Source: Corinectria fuckeliana (taxonomy: Eukaryota > Ascomycota > Sordariomycetes > Hypocreales > Nectriaceae). Taken from it: a DNA stretch of 64,000 nucleotides. Numbering within the stretch: position 1 is the first letter of the stretch; the number at the start of each line of letters is the position of its first letter. This document shows, in pieces, positions 46,645 through 59,815 of the stretch. The DNA lies in NCBI GenBank assembly GCA_019137255.1, contig WPDH01000183.1, positions 62,001-126,000 on the forward strand, given 5' to 3'. The translations under genes and the position numbers were made by a program. Below the pieces are notes generated by a model. It saw nothing but the letters and a program-made list of their open reading frames with translations, was not told where the DNA came from and did no database searches.

Positions 46645-49248
46645 TGTGATTTGATTTGAGGGGAGAGAAGTCGAAAAAATGAGTTTGGTAGGAAAGAGAG
46701 AGGGAGAGAGAGGGAAGGAAGAGCCGGGGGGAAAGTCTATGGGAGGAAGGGTATATGTAGACCTTTCACGTGTCGGTGGTGTAGATGTGACGCTGCGGTC
46801 CGGCACCGTCAGACTCGGTTTCTTGTGATTTCCGGTCGGTGATCTGGCTAGATCCGGTATAAGACGAGACAAATTGATTGGGTGAGAATTGGCTGGAGGT
46901 GAGGTGTTGAGGTTGTAAAGGTTCGTAGGAGTATCTCGGGTGTGCTTGGGTGTAAAATCCGGGGTAAGCTCCAAAGCTGCACGTGTGTATAGATGGATTG
47001 GGGAAAGAAAAAAGATGGGATTCAAAGGTTGGAAGGCTCGACGCAAGACCAAGGGTTAATATATATAATTGACCAACTTACCTACAGATATGGAGGAGTC
47101 GGAGAGCTACACCGGGAGGCGCACCAAAGTAGTTCGGACTACGACCGAGCATCGATCGTCTCGAGTCGGATTACGGCCGCCCGGGCCTGGGGAAGCATCA
47201 CCCACATCCACATCCACATCTACATCTACGAAGTATCTAATTATGTACATCGACATCCGCATCCATCCACATGGCCATCCGGAAGGGGCCAACACCTCTG
47301 CAGGTGCCCCAAAAGATTGCCATGGACGAAAAAGACCGTCTTGGAAATCAAGGCACCGATCGGATGGGGGATAATTGCGAGGGAAACCATCTCACGATGA
47401 CGCCAGTATTCGTTAGATGGAGGGGCAAGCGTCAAGGTGAGCCCGCCAGCCAACGAGCCTCGGTCATGTCAATAGCTCTCTCCCTTTCCTCCCGTCTGCC
47501 CGTCTCTCTAGCCACCGAGAAGAAAAGCCCACTTGACCGCCGAAATCCCCACAAACCACGGCCATCGTCCGTGTGCGAGCCTTGGTTCGGCAGCCATCGG
47601 CCTCGCTCGGGTGGATGGAACAAAACCAAGGACCCTTCCGCTTATGTACATAGTAGCAAAGAAGAAGAGAGGCAAAATATACCTTTACCCTTATGTACAT
47701 TGCTGGCTGGGGTCAAGTAACATGTGCTCTTCTCATCCCGTCTGGCTGGACGACCTGTGCCGACGGCGGGCGTCATCGTGGCCCCTAAGCTGCCGCGCGC
47801 CGCCGGGTATCGGTACTTACTGTCAGGAGCTTAGTGACCTAATCTACCCGAGCCTATATACGCGTATTCTCGCCCGTAACACACCACTGTCCCAGGTATA
47901 ATTTCGGAGGTAAAACCGGTACCGCCTCCATCCTGCCGCCGTACAGCCTCTAGTTCTCCCGGGGCGCCGCATGCCCGGCCGTCGCCCCCCTCCTCCAGCC
48001 CCAGACTCTAATGAATATCTTGCCTGTAGAAACCTGGGGCTTTTTTAGATCTGAATACTCTCTCTCTTGCTGCTGTTTCGAAGACGACAAACACACGACC
48101 TTGACCTCGGAAACAGACCGAGGTTCATTCAATCTCAACACGTTCCCGCGCCTCGGCTTTGACATTTTCTGCTGTAGCTAGTCATACTTAGGCAGGCGCT
48201 CAGTCTACCTAGCTAGGCACGGTCACGATGCTGCCTGTCGTCGTTCCTTTCACTCCTTCATTTTCTTCCTCCATCATGAAGTAGTCCACCACGTACAGCA
48301 ACTGGCCTGTCTCAAGTCTGCGGCTCCTTGGGGCGAACCTGGGCCGGCCTAGCCCTGCTGGGGTATGGGCTAGATTCCTCTCTGGTATTGCCATCCATTC
48401 CAATGGTGTCTCCCTCGCAGACTGAGGTAGGTTGGGAGTACTTCGAACTCTGTAGCCTATCTAGATTCTACTGACAATATGTATGCATTCGACTCTGGAG
48501 ACCACCTAATTACGTCAGATCAGCGTGCATGTGCAGGGTGCAGAGGACGACCCCCGGAGGTTTACAACACCAGCCTCTGGCCCAGTCTTTTTTTGGGGAC
48601 CGTTCACGTCAAACTTCGGCACTCCGGCGTGTGGTCTATCCGATCTGCCGACCGAGCAGCCGAGGCTTGCCACTGCCCATCCACTCGCCTCTATACGCCC
48701 TGGCAAACCGGCCAACTCACTACACGAAGGGATGAGATGGACGAGACCTGTTAAAGTGACACTAGAAGCATGCAGCAACTATCACTAGGTAGTAAAGAAC
48801 CAAGTCGTATCTATTAACCTGTCGTGGTGTGATATGGACTTGATCGATGGCTGATAGCCCAGCTAATGAATGGACTAGTCAACAAAATACAAAGAGAAGA
48901 GAAAGAATGAGAGAGTGAGTGAGTGAATGCATCCGAATAGCCTGTGCAGTCCCCTTCAGACATTATCCACCCAAACCAACCATGGAAGATTATTATGCAT
49001 CCCCGAAAAGCAAAGAACCAAGCCGAGCCAAACCAAAACCAAACCAATCAAACGGACCAGACTAAGCACAGCGTGCCCTCGTTTTACATCCAACTCCAGT
49101 CCAACACCCTGTGCCAAAGATTTAAGCGATTCAAGCAACTCTCCGCTCATCCTAACAGCATTAATCGTCGACACTGTAATGAGATGCACACCCGCCGGCA
49201 CGGCCACTGTCTGATGTGTTGGCGATGCCATGACCATCACGGGCCCGC
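46645..49248. other. intergenic region, malate synthase upstream and kinase 3' flank
   Basis: The left part is the malate synthase promoter with a CT tract and a CATATA box at about 46752-46757. A CATCCACATC-type microsatellite lies near 47205-47275. TTATGTACAT occurs three times (47241, 47642, 47691). No coding sequence is recognised; the right end is the kinase 3' flank. Confidence 0.55.
46691..46723 (-). promoter_or_regulatory. CT-rich core promoter tract of malate synthase
   Basis: A 33-base purine run on the plus strand reads as uninterrupted pyrimidine on the gene strand, 47-79 bp before the start codon. CT tracts at this position mark transcription start regions of many strongly expressed fungal genes. 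Confidence 0.5.
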
Positions 49249-52200
49249 TCACGAGTTGAGCGTCGCCATCATCATCTTCTCCTTGTTCCTGTCCCTCACC
49301 ACGAGGCCATACTCCTCAAACACTAACTTGAGCGTGTCCACCACTTTATGGAAGCTACTGGCCGCGCCTCGCTCCTGAGTGAACCGAACAATGCTGAGCT
49401 GCTGCTTCTTACCATGCTCAATCACCGTCATTACTTCGGCAGCAAACGACACCTCCTTGATATCAAGAACTGTGGTCTTGTTAGCCACGACCAATAGTCT
49501 CAACCCGTAAAAACAACATACAGTTCTTAGCCGCAACTCGTGCAAAGACGATGTTGCGTTGCTTGTCGACTTGGATACCCCGAATGCCATACCTGCGCCA
49601 CTCCCGTAGGAGAATAGCAATTTCCTGGCGCGCCCGACGCCGCGAGATGACCATGCAAAGGTGGCTCGTTGCCGGCTTGACTCGGAAGAGGCGCGCGAGC
49701 CAGCTCTGTTTTACTTCGATGTTGCGAACGCCACCAGACGCAGATTCGTCCAGCTTCGTGGTCGCCGTCTTACCGTGCGTCGTATGCTTTCTGACGGCTT
49801 GTATCTCTGAGGGTAGCGAATCCTTAATGTCGACTTCTCCTGCTTCTGCAACGTCAATTAGCATCTCAAGTCGTGGCGATTTCTAACCCAACTTACTGTC
49901 AATTGACATGCCAGAATCCCTGGGCTTATTGCTCTTCCAAAATGGAAAGCTAAATGTCTTTCTCTTTGTCTCAACTCCTGTCGAGGCAGTGTCGCTTCGC
50001 TTCCCCTCGCTCGAAGCCGCAATCGAGCTGCAATCCTGCCAATCTGTGGACTCTTTACCAGTCTCCGACTCGGCCTTGTACGACCGCCTGAACCACGATG
50101 ACTTCTTCTTCTTTGGAGCAACCTGCGTTTCTTGGGAGGCGTTGCTGCTCCTGGGAGCTGCCTCTTCCCTGCGCGCTGGGTTGTACGCGCTGTTGGGGTG
50201 TAGTCTAAGCCCAGACACGTCGTCCCCAATCTTCTTTCGCACATTCAGCGGCTCGGGGGCCTTGACTGGGCTTTGGCCACTCGGAGAATGAACGACCCGA
50301 ATGCTGTTCTCAACCCTGCTCAGGTATTCCATGCCGTTGTCCCTCTCGGGTCTTTTCTTTGTAGGCGTGTGAGGAGGTGCTGACACGATTCGGGCCTTGT
50401 CATTTGCCGTTCCGGTTTCATTGATAGCAGGCAACCCAGTTGGTTTTCTTTGCCTGTTTGTGTAGACGGGGGCTGAGACGACTCGTCTATCCGTATGCTT
50501 TGTGAGAATAACTGGAAGAGCTGTCTTGACCTGGACTGAACGTAGCTCTCTCAGGTGCTCATCTTGTGACGTTGGGCGTGAATCCATAGTTGGCGCCAAC
50601 GAGCGAGCGTAATCAACGTCAGCAGGAGGCAAGGGAGGCAATGGCCTGTTGTTGAAACTTTGGGAAGTGGTACCGTGCTCAGGAACCGAACTATCGACAC
50701 GGTGTCTATTGGCTGCTTCAAGGTTGAAAGAGAATGGAGCCGTCTCCTGATGCTTCCTGTCGCACTCCGTGAGAGAACCAGCAATGGATTCGTCCTCGAT
50801 CAAGGAGCTCCCAAATGCGTCATCGCAATCTTTAGCAATGTTACTGCTGAAGTGGCGGAGCTCTTCGCCGAATATCTCAACCACATGCCTCGCATCTAAC
50901 ATTGACGCCTGAACTGGCTTGCGTGCTAGTTTGTTGTTGTTCACTGACTTGCTGTCCACTGAGTTGTTGTGTCCTGGCTTGGGGAGAACACCGCTCGGCA
51001 AACTGGGCACGTCGGGGGTCGGAGAGCGATCCATCTCTACTCGATAGGTAGACCCTTGCTCGGTCACATATGCTGGCACGGGACCACTGCGGACTCGACT
51101 GAAGGAATTGGATCGCTTTCGAATGTTTGAAAAGTCAACTCCTCGCTTGTGACGCAAGCTCCGGGAATGCGGAGTTGGCAGCCGATTGCTGCGAACGGAA
51201 GAGACCGAGCCTCTGGATGACTGGAGTCGCCCGGTGGTCGAAGTTCGAGCCGAAGTCATTCGCCCACGGCGAGCTATCGATCCGGTGCGAGATCGAGATG
51301 CCTGTCCCGTATGGGAAACGCTGCCGGTATGTTGGTGGCGACTGACACTGCTTCTGGGGTGACTCTTCTGAGTATCACCGGCCTGAGCTTGGCGATCTCC
51401 ATGGTAGGGAGGATAGTTGGCTCCCGGGTCAGTCTCGGCAACGTTGGAGATAACAGTGAACCTTGATATGGAGCGACCGTGACCGTTGAGTCGTGGCTGG
51501 GAAAATTCGCGGGTTCGCTTCTTCCATGCACCAGGCTTCAAGTGGTGGTAGTCGCTCATGGAGTGGGCCAACTCGGGCTTGAAGTCTTCCAGTTGCTTCT
51601 CACGGTAGTTGAACAACAACCAGTAGAAGGCTTTCTGGTCATTTGCCCTGTGAATGTTAGCCGTGACAGACGTAGCAGTACATGTAATCACTTACTGATC
51701 GCATGCCAGCTTTAGCTTGAGGTCGCTCTCACTGAACATGTGCCACATAGAACGAAGCTGTCGTAGAAGCTGAGGGTCAACGTCTTGTGGCGGCACAGGG
51801 GCATATTGGAATCCCTTGCGCGTGTCGGGAGGCTGTCCGTTGGCATCGCCAAGATTATCGAGATAGGCATACTTTTGTACCAGAGGGTGCTTCCAAATCT
51901 CTTTGAGTGTAATACGACGGTCAGGGTTGACCTGCAGCATACGTCGAATGAGATCTTCGGCTTCAGGGCTTAGGAAATCCGGCATCTGATACTGTCCCCT
52001 CTTCGTTCTAGACATCATCACGCGGAGGTCGGGGTCGTCGAATGGAAGGGTCGCAGACAGCATGGCGTAGAGGATGACGCCCAGGCTCCAAATGTCTGCC
52101 CTATCGCCACGGTACTGTCTGTTCTTGAGAAGCTCTGGTGCTGCGTAGTGAGGACTCCCACAAGCAGTGGCGAGTTGATGAGTGTCTGTCTGGTGAAGGG

Positions 52201-53108
52201 CAGCCATGCCAAAATCGGCGATTTTGATCTGAAGATCCGCCGTGATCAGGATGTTCTCAGGCTTGAGGTCGCGATGGCAGATGTTAAAGGAGTGACAATA
52301 CGTGATGGCGCTAATAATCTGACGAAAGAAGTAGATTGAAACCTCCTCACTCAGTCGGCCCCTCATGTTGATGAAGGTGAATAAGTCGCCTTGGTCGATG
52401 TACTCGAGGATGAGGTACCTGGTCATTGTCAGCGGCGCATCAAGCAATGTGCCTCTCGAACAGATCCTACACTTCGGAACGATTCTCCCAGATATCATAC
52501 AGCCTCATGATATTTGGGTGCTCGATTAGCTTGAGGATGGCCACTTCACGCTCGATGGCCATAGGAACCCTCATCTCGCCGGTCTGGTCAGGGACACTGT
52601 TGTCCCACTTGGTGAGAGCGGCCAAGCTACTGTCGTGTACCAAGTAGGCCATCCGCCTGTTGACAATCTTGACAGCCGCGAGCTGGTTCGTCAAGTTGTG
52701 ACGACAGAGGCGGACTCGAGCCGACGACCCTTTGCCCAGCGTTTTACCCAGCTGCCACGGGCCAATGTGGGTTTTGTAGTTCTTCTTGCTCCTACTGCTG
52801 GTGGATGAATCGTGAGACGCCTGAGAAAGGCGTTTGCGGTCCTCGTCCTCTCGGGGTGGGCTCAGTTCGGCAGCTCCGTGGGTTTGGGTGGCAGCTGGCT
52901 GATTGTTGGGCATTGAAGCACGACTGCCGGACGGGCCACTGGAGTGTCCATAGTGCGAACGAGCCACATCGGGAGCATTCGAAGCAAGAGGATGATCGTA
53001 TCGCAACTTGGGTTGTTGACTGTCCTGTGTAGGATAGGCCGAGTTGATTCGATCCGACGCCTCAGACAGTGGTGAGCGAGTGGCGGTGGAAACAAAAGTG
53101 TCCGCCAT
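49249..53108 (-). CDS. Hsl1/Gin4/Nim1-type serine/threonine protein kinase
   Basis: Predicted 1,218-aa kinase. Minus-strand exons are 53108-52471, 52418-51696, 51647-49897, 49845-49522 and 49469-49249; introns are 48-52 nt. After a Ser-rich N-terminus comes the kinase domain (from about 118): glycine loop GKGSSARV, AAVKIV with the ATP lysine, HRDLKPEN, DFG and AAPE. A long low-complexity, basic and serine-rich middle follows. The C-terminal ~145 residues (IEVKQSWLARLFRVKPATSHLC onward) resemble the fungal KA1-type domain that binds acidic membrane lipids. This layout is that of the septin-associated Hsl1/Gin4/Kcc4 kinases, which link bud-neck or septation-site organisation to Wee1 control of mitotic entry. 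Which of the three it represents cannot be decided here. It is divergent from SMC5. Confidence 0.9.
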
Positions 53109-53435
53109 GGTTGTAGTGAATCAGCGCATAATACTTTTGACACAGCAATTAGACAATCGGACGAAGCGGATAAAAGAGGCAAGTATGCTCGTAAGAGCAC
53201 CGGAAAACGGGGGAAAAGGAGCGGCACCTGCAAGGGTGAAGTCGACGGAGGTCGAAGTAGGCCGAAGGACGGGCAGAAACGAAGGACGGGCAGAAAGAGA
53301 GACTGGAGAAGCTGGAGACCACGGAGGAAGAGAAGAAAGAGGGGGCAATGCGATAGAAAAGAGGGCTAGAGACACGCAAACACGCCAGGCACAACCGAAG
53401 GAGTGATAAATGGCCGGTAGAGACGGGACGGAGAA

Positions 53436-53444
53436 GGGCGCGTC
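53436..53444 (-). promoter_or_regulatory. GC-box, MCB-like, kinase side
   Basis: GGGCGCGTC (GACGCGCCC on the gene strand) lies 328 bp before the kinase start. It contains the ACGCG core of yeast MluI cell-cycle boxes, and the identical 9-mer lies 135 bp before SMC5. Confidence 0.3.
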
Positions 53445-55186
53445 GGGCGTGTGGTGGGCCTCGGGGAGCGTGGAATGTGATGTTTACCGTGGCAGACGTG
53501 TTTTGTGAGGCTGAGGAAGGGAGGAGCCTGTAAGCTGGAACATGAGTTGGCAACTGGCATCCGTCGACAGCTGCCAACCGTCGGCTGTGGAGAAAATGCC
53601 CGACAGCCGGCATAATAACTGACACAACTAAATGGCTTCTAGCCACCATGCGCATTCCAGTCCAAGGCCTCGCATCCAGGTTCAATCAAGCAGCACCTGA
53701 TTAATCGGACGAAGGCTTCAATCCGTCAAGAGAAGCTATCCCCTCTGTTCAATGTATAAGAAGGACCCCAGAAGGCGCCGCCCGCTCAACTAACTAATTC
53801 TAGAGTTGTTGCGAGTGGAGTGGTTTCACTCCGTCGGGATGGGAGAAGTTCACAAGAGGGAGGCTCAGAAATCGAGCATTCAACATGGTCGCAAACTTGG
53901 ACTTTTCATCTCGTGACACTTGGGTCGGAAGGACCTCTCTGCACCAAATGTCAACATCCGAACCGAGTGATGGAATATAGACAACGATTGAGCCTGGAAA
54001 AGAACGCACCAGTTTGTTTTGGATGACAACCGCACATCAATAGTCAAGTGGCCTATGTTGTTCTTGACAGCATTGCTAGACGTGTGCGCGGTGACTCTCG
54101 GCATCTAGAACCATGAGCAGACTCTCGCATCAACGATCCCGTCTCAAGAGAAGATTCCGAGAGTCTCCAAGATCCCTGAGCTTTGAAGTTGGCTAGCAAG
54201 GTATCGAATTCCAAAGGATGAGGTTGGTTTGCCCCTTCAAGGGGGGTTCATTTGATGTATATCATGACTAAGCGACCATCACTTACACCACCCTACTATA
54301 CCCACCACTCCCTGAGACCAGACTAGCCGACATAACACATGTGAAACAGCAATGTCGTGGTCCGCTAATGGAACACTCGGCAGGAATCGAGAGAGGTTTT
54401 GCAAGATCACAATGCATTGAGCTTGTCAGGGGTCTGCCCTTGCTGGGGGTCACAGCCCGTATCCTGTATTATCTCCCTGCATATCAATCACCCTTCGGCC
54501 CCAGACACTGGACTGTCCTCATCTGCTATGTCGACTATACAGTATATAAAGGGCCTCGCTTCATTGGACTTGATTCTTGCCTCGGCCAGGAGGCGTTTTG
54601 TATTCCATTCAAGGTGCCTTCATCCTACATTGAGAGTCGTGGGTATCCTCGGCATGCGATGGGCACGAGATGTGACACGGGTAAAGCCCCCTTGGCGAAA
54701 TAACCACCATTGATCCCTGAGCTTCATCGGAAAACAGTAGCTACCGTTGTGTTTTCATAGGGAACGTAGCTACTACTGTGGTGCTTCTCAGCGTCCTGCC
54801 ACTATTGCCTTTTCGCTAGGACTGATGGTAGAACTGTGCCTTGTGAGCGTCGGGTTGGATGCACTGACCGAGAAGTTTATAGTTTCTTTGATTGGGATTC
54901 GCGCATGTATGTGAAAGAAAGGAAAAACTACCCTTCGTCATGATTCTCTTTCATTGCTCCTCTACTGCTCTTCAAACTCGACGCCTACGTACCTACTTAG
55001 GGAGGTAGGTAGTTAGTTACCTTAGGTACCTACACCCACTGTAGTCTACCTAAGACGTGCGCCTGACCCATCTCTAAGTAACTCACACTCACAGTGCCCT
55101 GACCTTCCCCGGCAGTTGTGGTTCCAAGTGCCTGCCCGCCTTAACCTTATAACCCCACCACTTTAAAGTCGACGCCACATTTGCCA

Positions 55187-55215
55187 GGCGCGCACTGGCG
55201 CGATTGGGGCGCGTC
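55187..55215 (+). promoter_or_regulatory. three phased GGCGCG boxes before SMC5
   Basis: GGCGCG starts at 55187, 55197 and 55208, that is 10 and 11 bp apart, about one helical turn. The last extends to GGGCGCGTC. The group resembles E2F/MBF-type G1/S elements and sits 135 bp before the SMC5 start. Confidence 0.4.
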
Positions 55216-55349
55216 AAAGAATCTCATCTACCTCGCCTTTTAACCCTCTCCTATCAATCGCCAAGCCTCACATCGCACGCCAGCGCGACCTCCTCATTGC
55301 ACATTCAGACAAAACGCACGAACAGATCCTCCCAGCGCGTCGAGGCGAA

Positions 55350-58300
55350 ATGCCGCCTTCTTCCTCGCGCCGTCGCAGGCGCTCCGAGAGCGAAGAAAGC
55401 GACAGCGACGACGCAACTCGCTACGGCACCCCGTCGCAAGCAGTGGACTCCCCAAAGCGACAGAAGCTCGATGGTTCAGACACCGGGGGCGAGACAGCCA
55501 ACGGCCGACCCCCCGTGACGAACGGCGTGGACAGCAGTAGCAAGGACGATGGTTTTCAGCCCGGCGCCATCGTCCGGGTCAGCGTCAAGAACTTCGTCAC
55601 CTACGAACAGGCCGACTTCTTCCCAGGACCACATTTGAACATGGTCGTCGGACCGAACGGCACTGGAAAGAGCTCCTTGGTCTGTGCAATCTGCTTGGGC
55701 TTAGGCTACAGCCCAAAGCACCTTGGCCGAGCCGGCTCGGTCAAGGAGTTTGTCAAGCACGGAAAGGACACGGCGACCATCGAGATCGAGCTCTACAAGC
55801 GCCCCAAAGACCGCCGTAATTTCGTCGTCCGAGTCCAGATCCGACGAGAACAGAACTCGCAAAAGTGGTGGTTGGACGGCAAGGAAACAAGCCACAAGCA
55901 GATCCAGCTGCTGATGCGAAAGCTGAAGATTCAGGTGGACAACCTCTGCCAGTTTTTACCCCAAGATAGGGTAGTTGAGTTTGCTGCCTGCACGCCTGTG
56001 GATCTGCTGCATGAAACCATTCGTGCTGCGGCACCAGAGGAGATGCTTCAGTGGCAGAAGCAATTGCAAGACCTTCACAAAGACAAGAAAGGGCTGTCCG
56101 AGGCCGTCCATGCCGACACGGATATACTTAAGAACCTCGAGAGTCGACAACTGGGTCTGCAGGCCGACGTGGATAGAATTCGAGAACGCGAGGAGATCCT
56201 GGAGCAAGCTAAAGACCTCAAGTCCGCCCTTGTTCTTTCCAAATACCAAGAGGCCAGAGAGCATCATTCCAATGCAAAGGAACGGAAAAAGGCAGCCGAA
56301 AGATCCCTAAGGCGCCTTGAGCATGAAAGCGGTCCTTCTCTCGAGGCTGTCAACCAGAAACAGCTCTATGCTCAACAAATCGATGCCGCAATACCTCCAA
56401 GGAGGGAAGCACTAAAGGATGCTGAGATGGGAGCACAAAAGCTGGTTCGTGAAGTGTCTGCCGCAACCGAGATTATCAAAGATTTCGACAACAAACTCGA
56501 AGCCGAAAAGGTGGACCATGAAACGAAGAAGAAGAACGTCTCCCAGTCAAGGTCGAGACTCACAGCCCTACAAGGGGACTTGAAGAATAAGCCAGACGAG
56601 TTCAATCCAGGAGAATTCAATCGTAATATTGTAAGTACTGAACACGGCTACATGAATACTTCGGCTGACGTTGTTTCCCTCAGCGAGGAGAGGAGCACAA
56701 GATGCGTGAACTGGAAGTAGAACAACGCGAGATAACAAACCAGTGCGAAGCCATCAAGACCAAGGGGAAAGCAACTATGGCACAGATAAGAAAGGTGGAA
56801 GCAGACGTCGAGTCCTTCGAAACCCAACAAGGCCAGCAGCTTAACTTCATGAAGAAGAACTTTCCCGAGATTGCTGAAGGATGGGAGTGGGTTCAAAAGA
56901 ACCAGGGCGAGTTTGAGAAGGAAGTGTTCGGTCCGCCCATGATCAGTTGTTCAATCAAGGACGAGCGGTATTCCGACCAGGTTCAGTCACTCCTCCAGGG
57001 CGATGACTTCACCTGCTTCACTGCTCAAACCAAGAACGACTACAAGAGGTTGACGGACCAGTTCTACCGCGAGATGAGTTTGTCGGTCGTTATCCGAACT
57101 TGTGCCCATCCATTGAGCTCCTTCCGGTCACCCGTGGATGCGAACGAGGCAGCTGAGCTGGGGCTTGACGGATTCGCCATCGATTTCTTGGAGGGCCCCT
57201 CTCCCGTCCTCGCAATGCTGTGTGCAGAGAAGAGAGTCCATCAATCAGGAGTTACGCTTACGGACCACAATGATGCTCAATACGATCGACTGGTCAAAGG
57301 CGGTAAAGTTAACCAATGGGCCGCCGGGAAACAGTCGTATTCAGTGCGGCGCCGCAAGGAGTATGGCCCTCAGGCTATGACGACCATTACCAAGAACATC
57401 CAACCAGGCAGATTTTGGACTTCGCAGCCCATCGACTCCCAGGAGAAGGCCGAGATGAACAAGCAACTGACGCATCTCCGTGGCGAGAGAGATGTTCTTA
57501 AGGAAGAGCTTCGTGAGGCTCAAGCCAAATCGAAGACTATCGAGGACCAAAAGGCGGACATAGCCGAGACGATTGTGAGTCCACCCAACTACGCGCTTGT
57601 GCGACCGAGCTGACCAGATCACAGGATCGGTTGAAAAGGGAGAAGAACACTCTACAAAAGGAGTACCAGAAATGGCAGTCTCTCCCCGAGAAGATCGGTT
57701 AGTCTACTCCCTATGCCGATTTTAACACTCTGCTGACGTATGCAGAATCCGAGGAACGCGCCAAGGCAGCTCACGAACAGGCTATGCGCGATGCTCGCAA
57801 GAACATCGTCGACCTTCAGTACGAATGGGATGCGGCAGTCATCCGTAGGTCAAAGCTCGTCCTCCGCCACAAGGATGCCATCGACCGGATCCGAGCAGCG
57901 TACCATGCCCTGCTCGAGGCAGAGATCATGAAGATGGAGGCGACTTCCGACATCAAGGGGCTCAAGGAACGCAACTCCACCATTATGGAACGGCTCCAGC
58001 TAGAGAAGGACGCGATGCAGCAGGCCACCGACGAAGCCAACCAGACGAAGGAAGCTGGGCGGCTGCTATCTCAGGCTGTTCAGGACATTCTCGCCGAGGA
58101 GCCCGACAAAAGAGAGCTCTTCTCGACCCTCTGCGAAGGGAAGAACCCAGAGGATATGCAGATGGAAATCGACGCCGAGGAGGCGAAGCTAGAACTCATC
58201 CACGCTGCTAACCCCAACGTCATTCGTGAGTTTGAGCGTCGCGCGCAGGAAATCGGAAAGCTTTCCCGCAAGATGGAGGGCGCCAGCGAGAAGCTCGAGG

Positions 58301-58940
58301 CCCTGACCAACGAGATCGGCGAGCTCATGGCCAAGTGGGAGCCGACGCTCGACGAGCTGGTGGCCAAGATCAGCGACGCCTTTGCCTACAACTTTGAGCA
58401 GATCAGCTGCGCCGGGGAGATCCGCGTCCACAAGGCCGAAGACTTCGACGCCTGGGCGCTGGACGTCATGGTCCGCTTCCGGTATGTGTCTCCCTCAATC
58501 CCTCACTCCCTCAATCCATCGTCCTCACCATCTTCACCGTTCTCGACCACTAACAGGCCGTGACCAGCGAAAACGAGACGCTCCAGCAACTCACCGCCCA
58601 CCGCCAGTCGGGCGGCGAGCGCGCCGTGTCGACCATCTTCTACCTCATGGCCCTCCAGTCCATGGCGCAGTCGCCCTTCCGCGTCGTCGACGAGATCAAC
58701 CAGGGCATGGACCCGCGCAACGAGCGCATGGTCCACGAGCGCATGGTCGAGATCGCCTGCCGCGAGCACAGCAGCCAGTACTTCCTCATCACCCCCAAGC
58801 TCCTCACCGGCCTTCGCTACGACCCCAAGATGCGCATCCTCTGCATCGCCAGCGGCGAGCACATGCCCCGCGAGGGACGCAAGCTCGACTTCAAGCGGTG
58901 CTTGAGGATCCAGAAAGGTCTGATGGCGGCTGCGGCGTAA
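55350..58940 (+). CDS. SMC5: structural maintenance of chromosomes protein 5
   Basis: Predicted 1,117-aa ATPase of the SMC5/6 complex, which resolves recombination intermediates and acts in DNA repair with the Nse subunits. Exons are 55350-56630, 56684-57574, 57625-57697, 57746-58481 and 58568-58940; introns are 48-86 nt. For the last intron, the AG at 58566-58567 restores the frame, whereas the AG 11 bp earlier leads to an immediate stop. Walker A GPNGTGKSS is at 101-109 after a charged tail with SPKRQKL, and the CQFLPQDRV stretch is typical of SMC5. Two coiled-coil arms flank a hinge in the middle. The C-terminal head has the signature SGGER (1008-1012) and the Walker B region FRVVDEINQGMD (about 1021). 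Length is as expected. Confidence 0.96.
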
Positions 58941-59815
58941 GGGCACACAGTTGGTGATGCTCTCTAGACTGGGAGGCCCCGTTTGCCAAGTACATAATGT
59001 ACGAACATATCAACAACCTTATTGCTCACGAATTATCTATGATTTTGAACCCATTGTTATATAAAGTAGTCAAGCTTCCATTAGTCCCCGAGGCCTACGT
59101 CAAGCAGGCACCCTCAACCAGGTTAGCTGCGGAGCCAGTACACCATAATATAATCACAATCACAGACCAGCAAATGCGTTCAAGCTACAGTGCCCAAGGA
59201 GTAAATATCAATTATCGAGCCAAACAGAGAAACACTTCATTTCATCATTGACCCTCCCGCGAACCGTTTGTCTCCCGCGTTGAAGTGAAAAGCCCTCCTG
59301 TTGGAGCCTGTCTCCCAGCCCAGCCAGCTCCCCATGGGAAACCAAAGAAACCAAGCACCACATCCGGTTCCCCATTTTCTTATTTCATGGTTGGTCCGTC
59401 GAAAATTCTCCCCATATAGTACATGACATATTCAGAAGACAAGGGTGAAGAGAGAAAGAAAGCAAGAAAGCGGTAGTTGAAAAAGAAGAAACATTTGTCC
59501 CCATCCTCCTCGTGCCGAGCAAGTGGTAGGGGGAGAAGGGTGATTGTTGTTAGTTGGTAAGTGAAGCAGGCCGATATGAACTGAAACGGCCAGAGGGAAT
59601 CGGTCATTCGAAAACAGAGAGGTATAAAAGGGTTGTGCACAAAAACAACAAAGTCGAAACTGTGGGACGACCGTAACTCCTTTTCGCCTTTGTTAAGGGC
59701 AGGATGTACAGACGCGTTGAAGTGGCCCGTCGTCCGGGCAAACTCCAGACTTCAATGTGGTGGTGGGTATATTGCGTCGTGAATGCGTGTCGATATCTAA
59801 GAAACGGCGCTGGGC
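58941..59815. other. convergent intergenic region between SMC5 and Tea1-like genes
   Basis: Tail-to-tail region, AT-rich after the SMC5 stop and then mixed. Presumably the two 3' untranslated regions. No gene is recognised. Confidence 0.65.

Larger units (their letters stand above)
53109..55349. other. divergent intergenic region between kinase and SMC5
   Basis: Shared 2.2-kb upstream region. It carries GGGCGCGTC on both sides, a purine-rich block next to the kinase (53200-53450) and a TAC/GTA palindrome cluster at about 54986-55052. Frames near 54341-54713 show no domain. Confidence 0.6.

Noticed and set aside
58382..58957. 191-aa frame overlapping the end of SMC5
   Set aside because: Out-of-frame read-through of the last intron; the spliced frame restores the SMC signature and Walker B regions.
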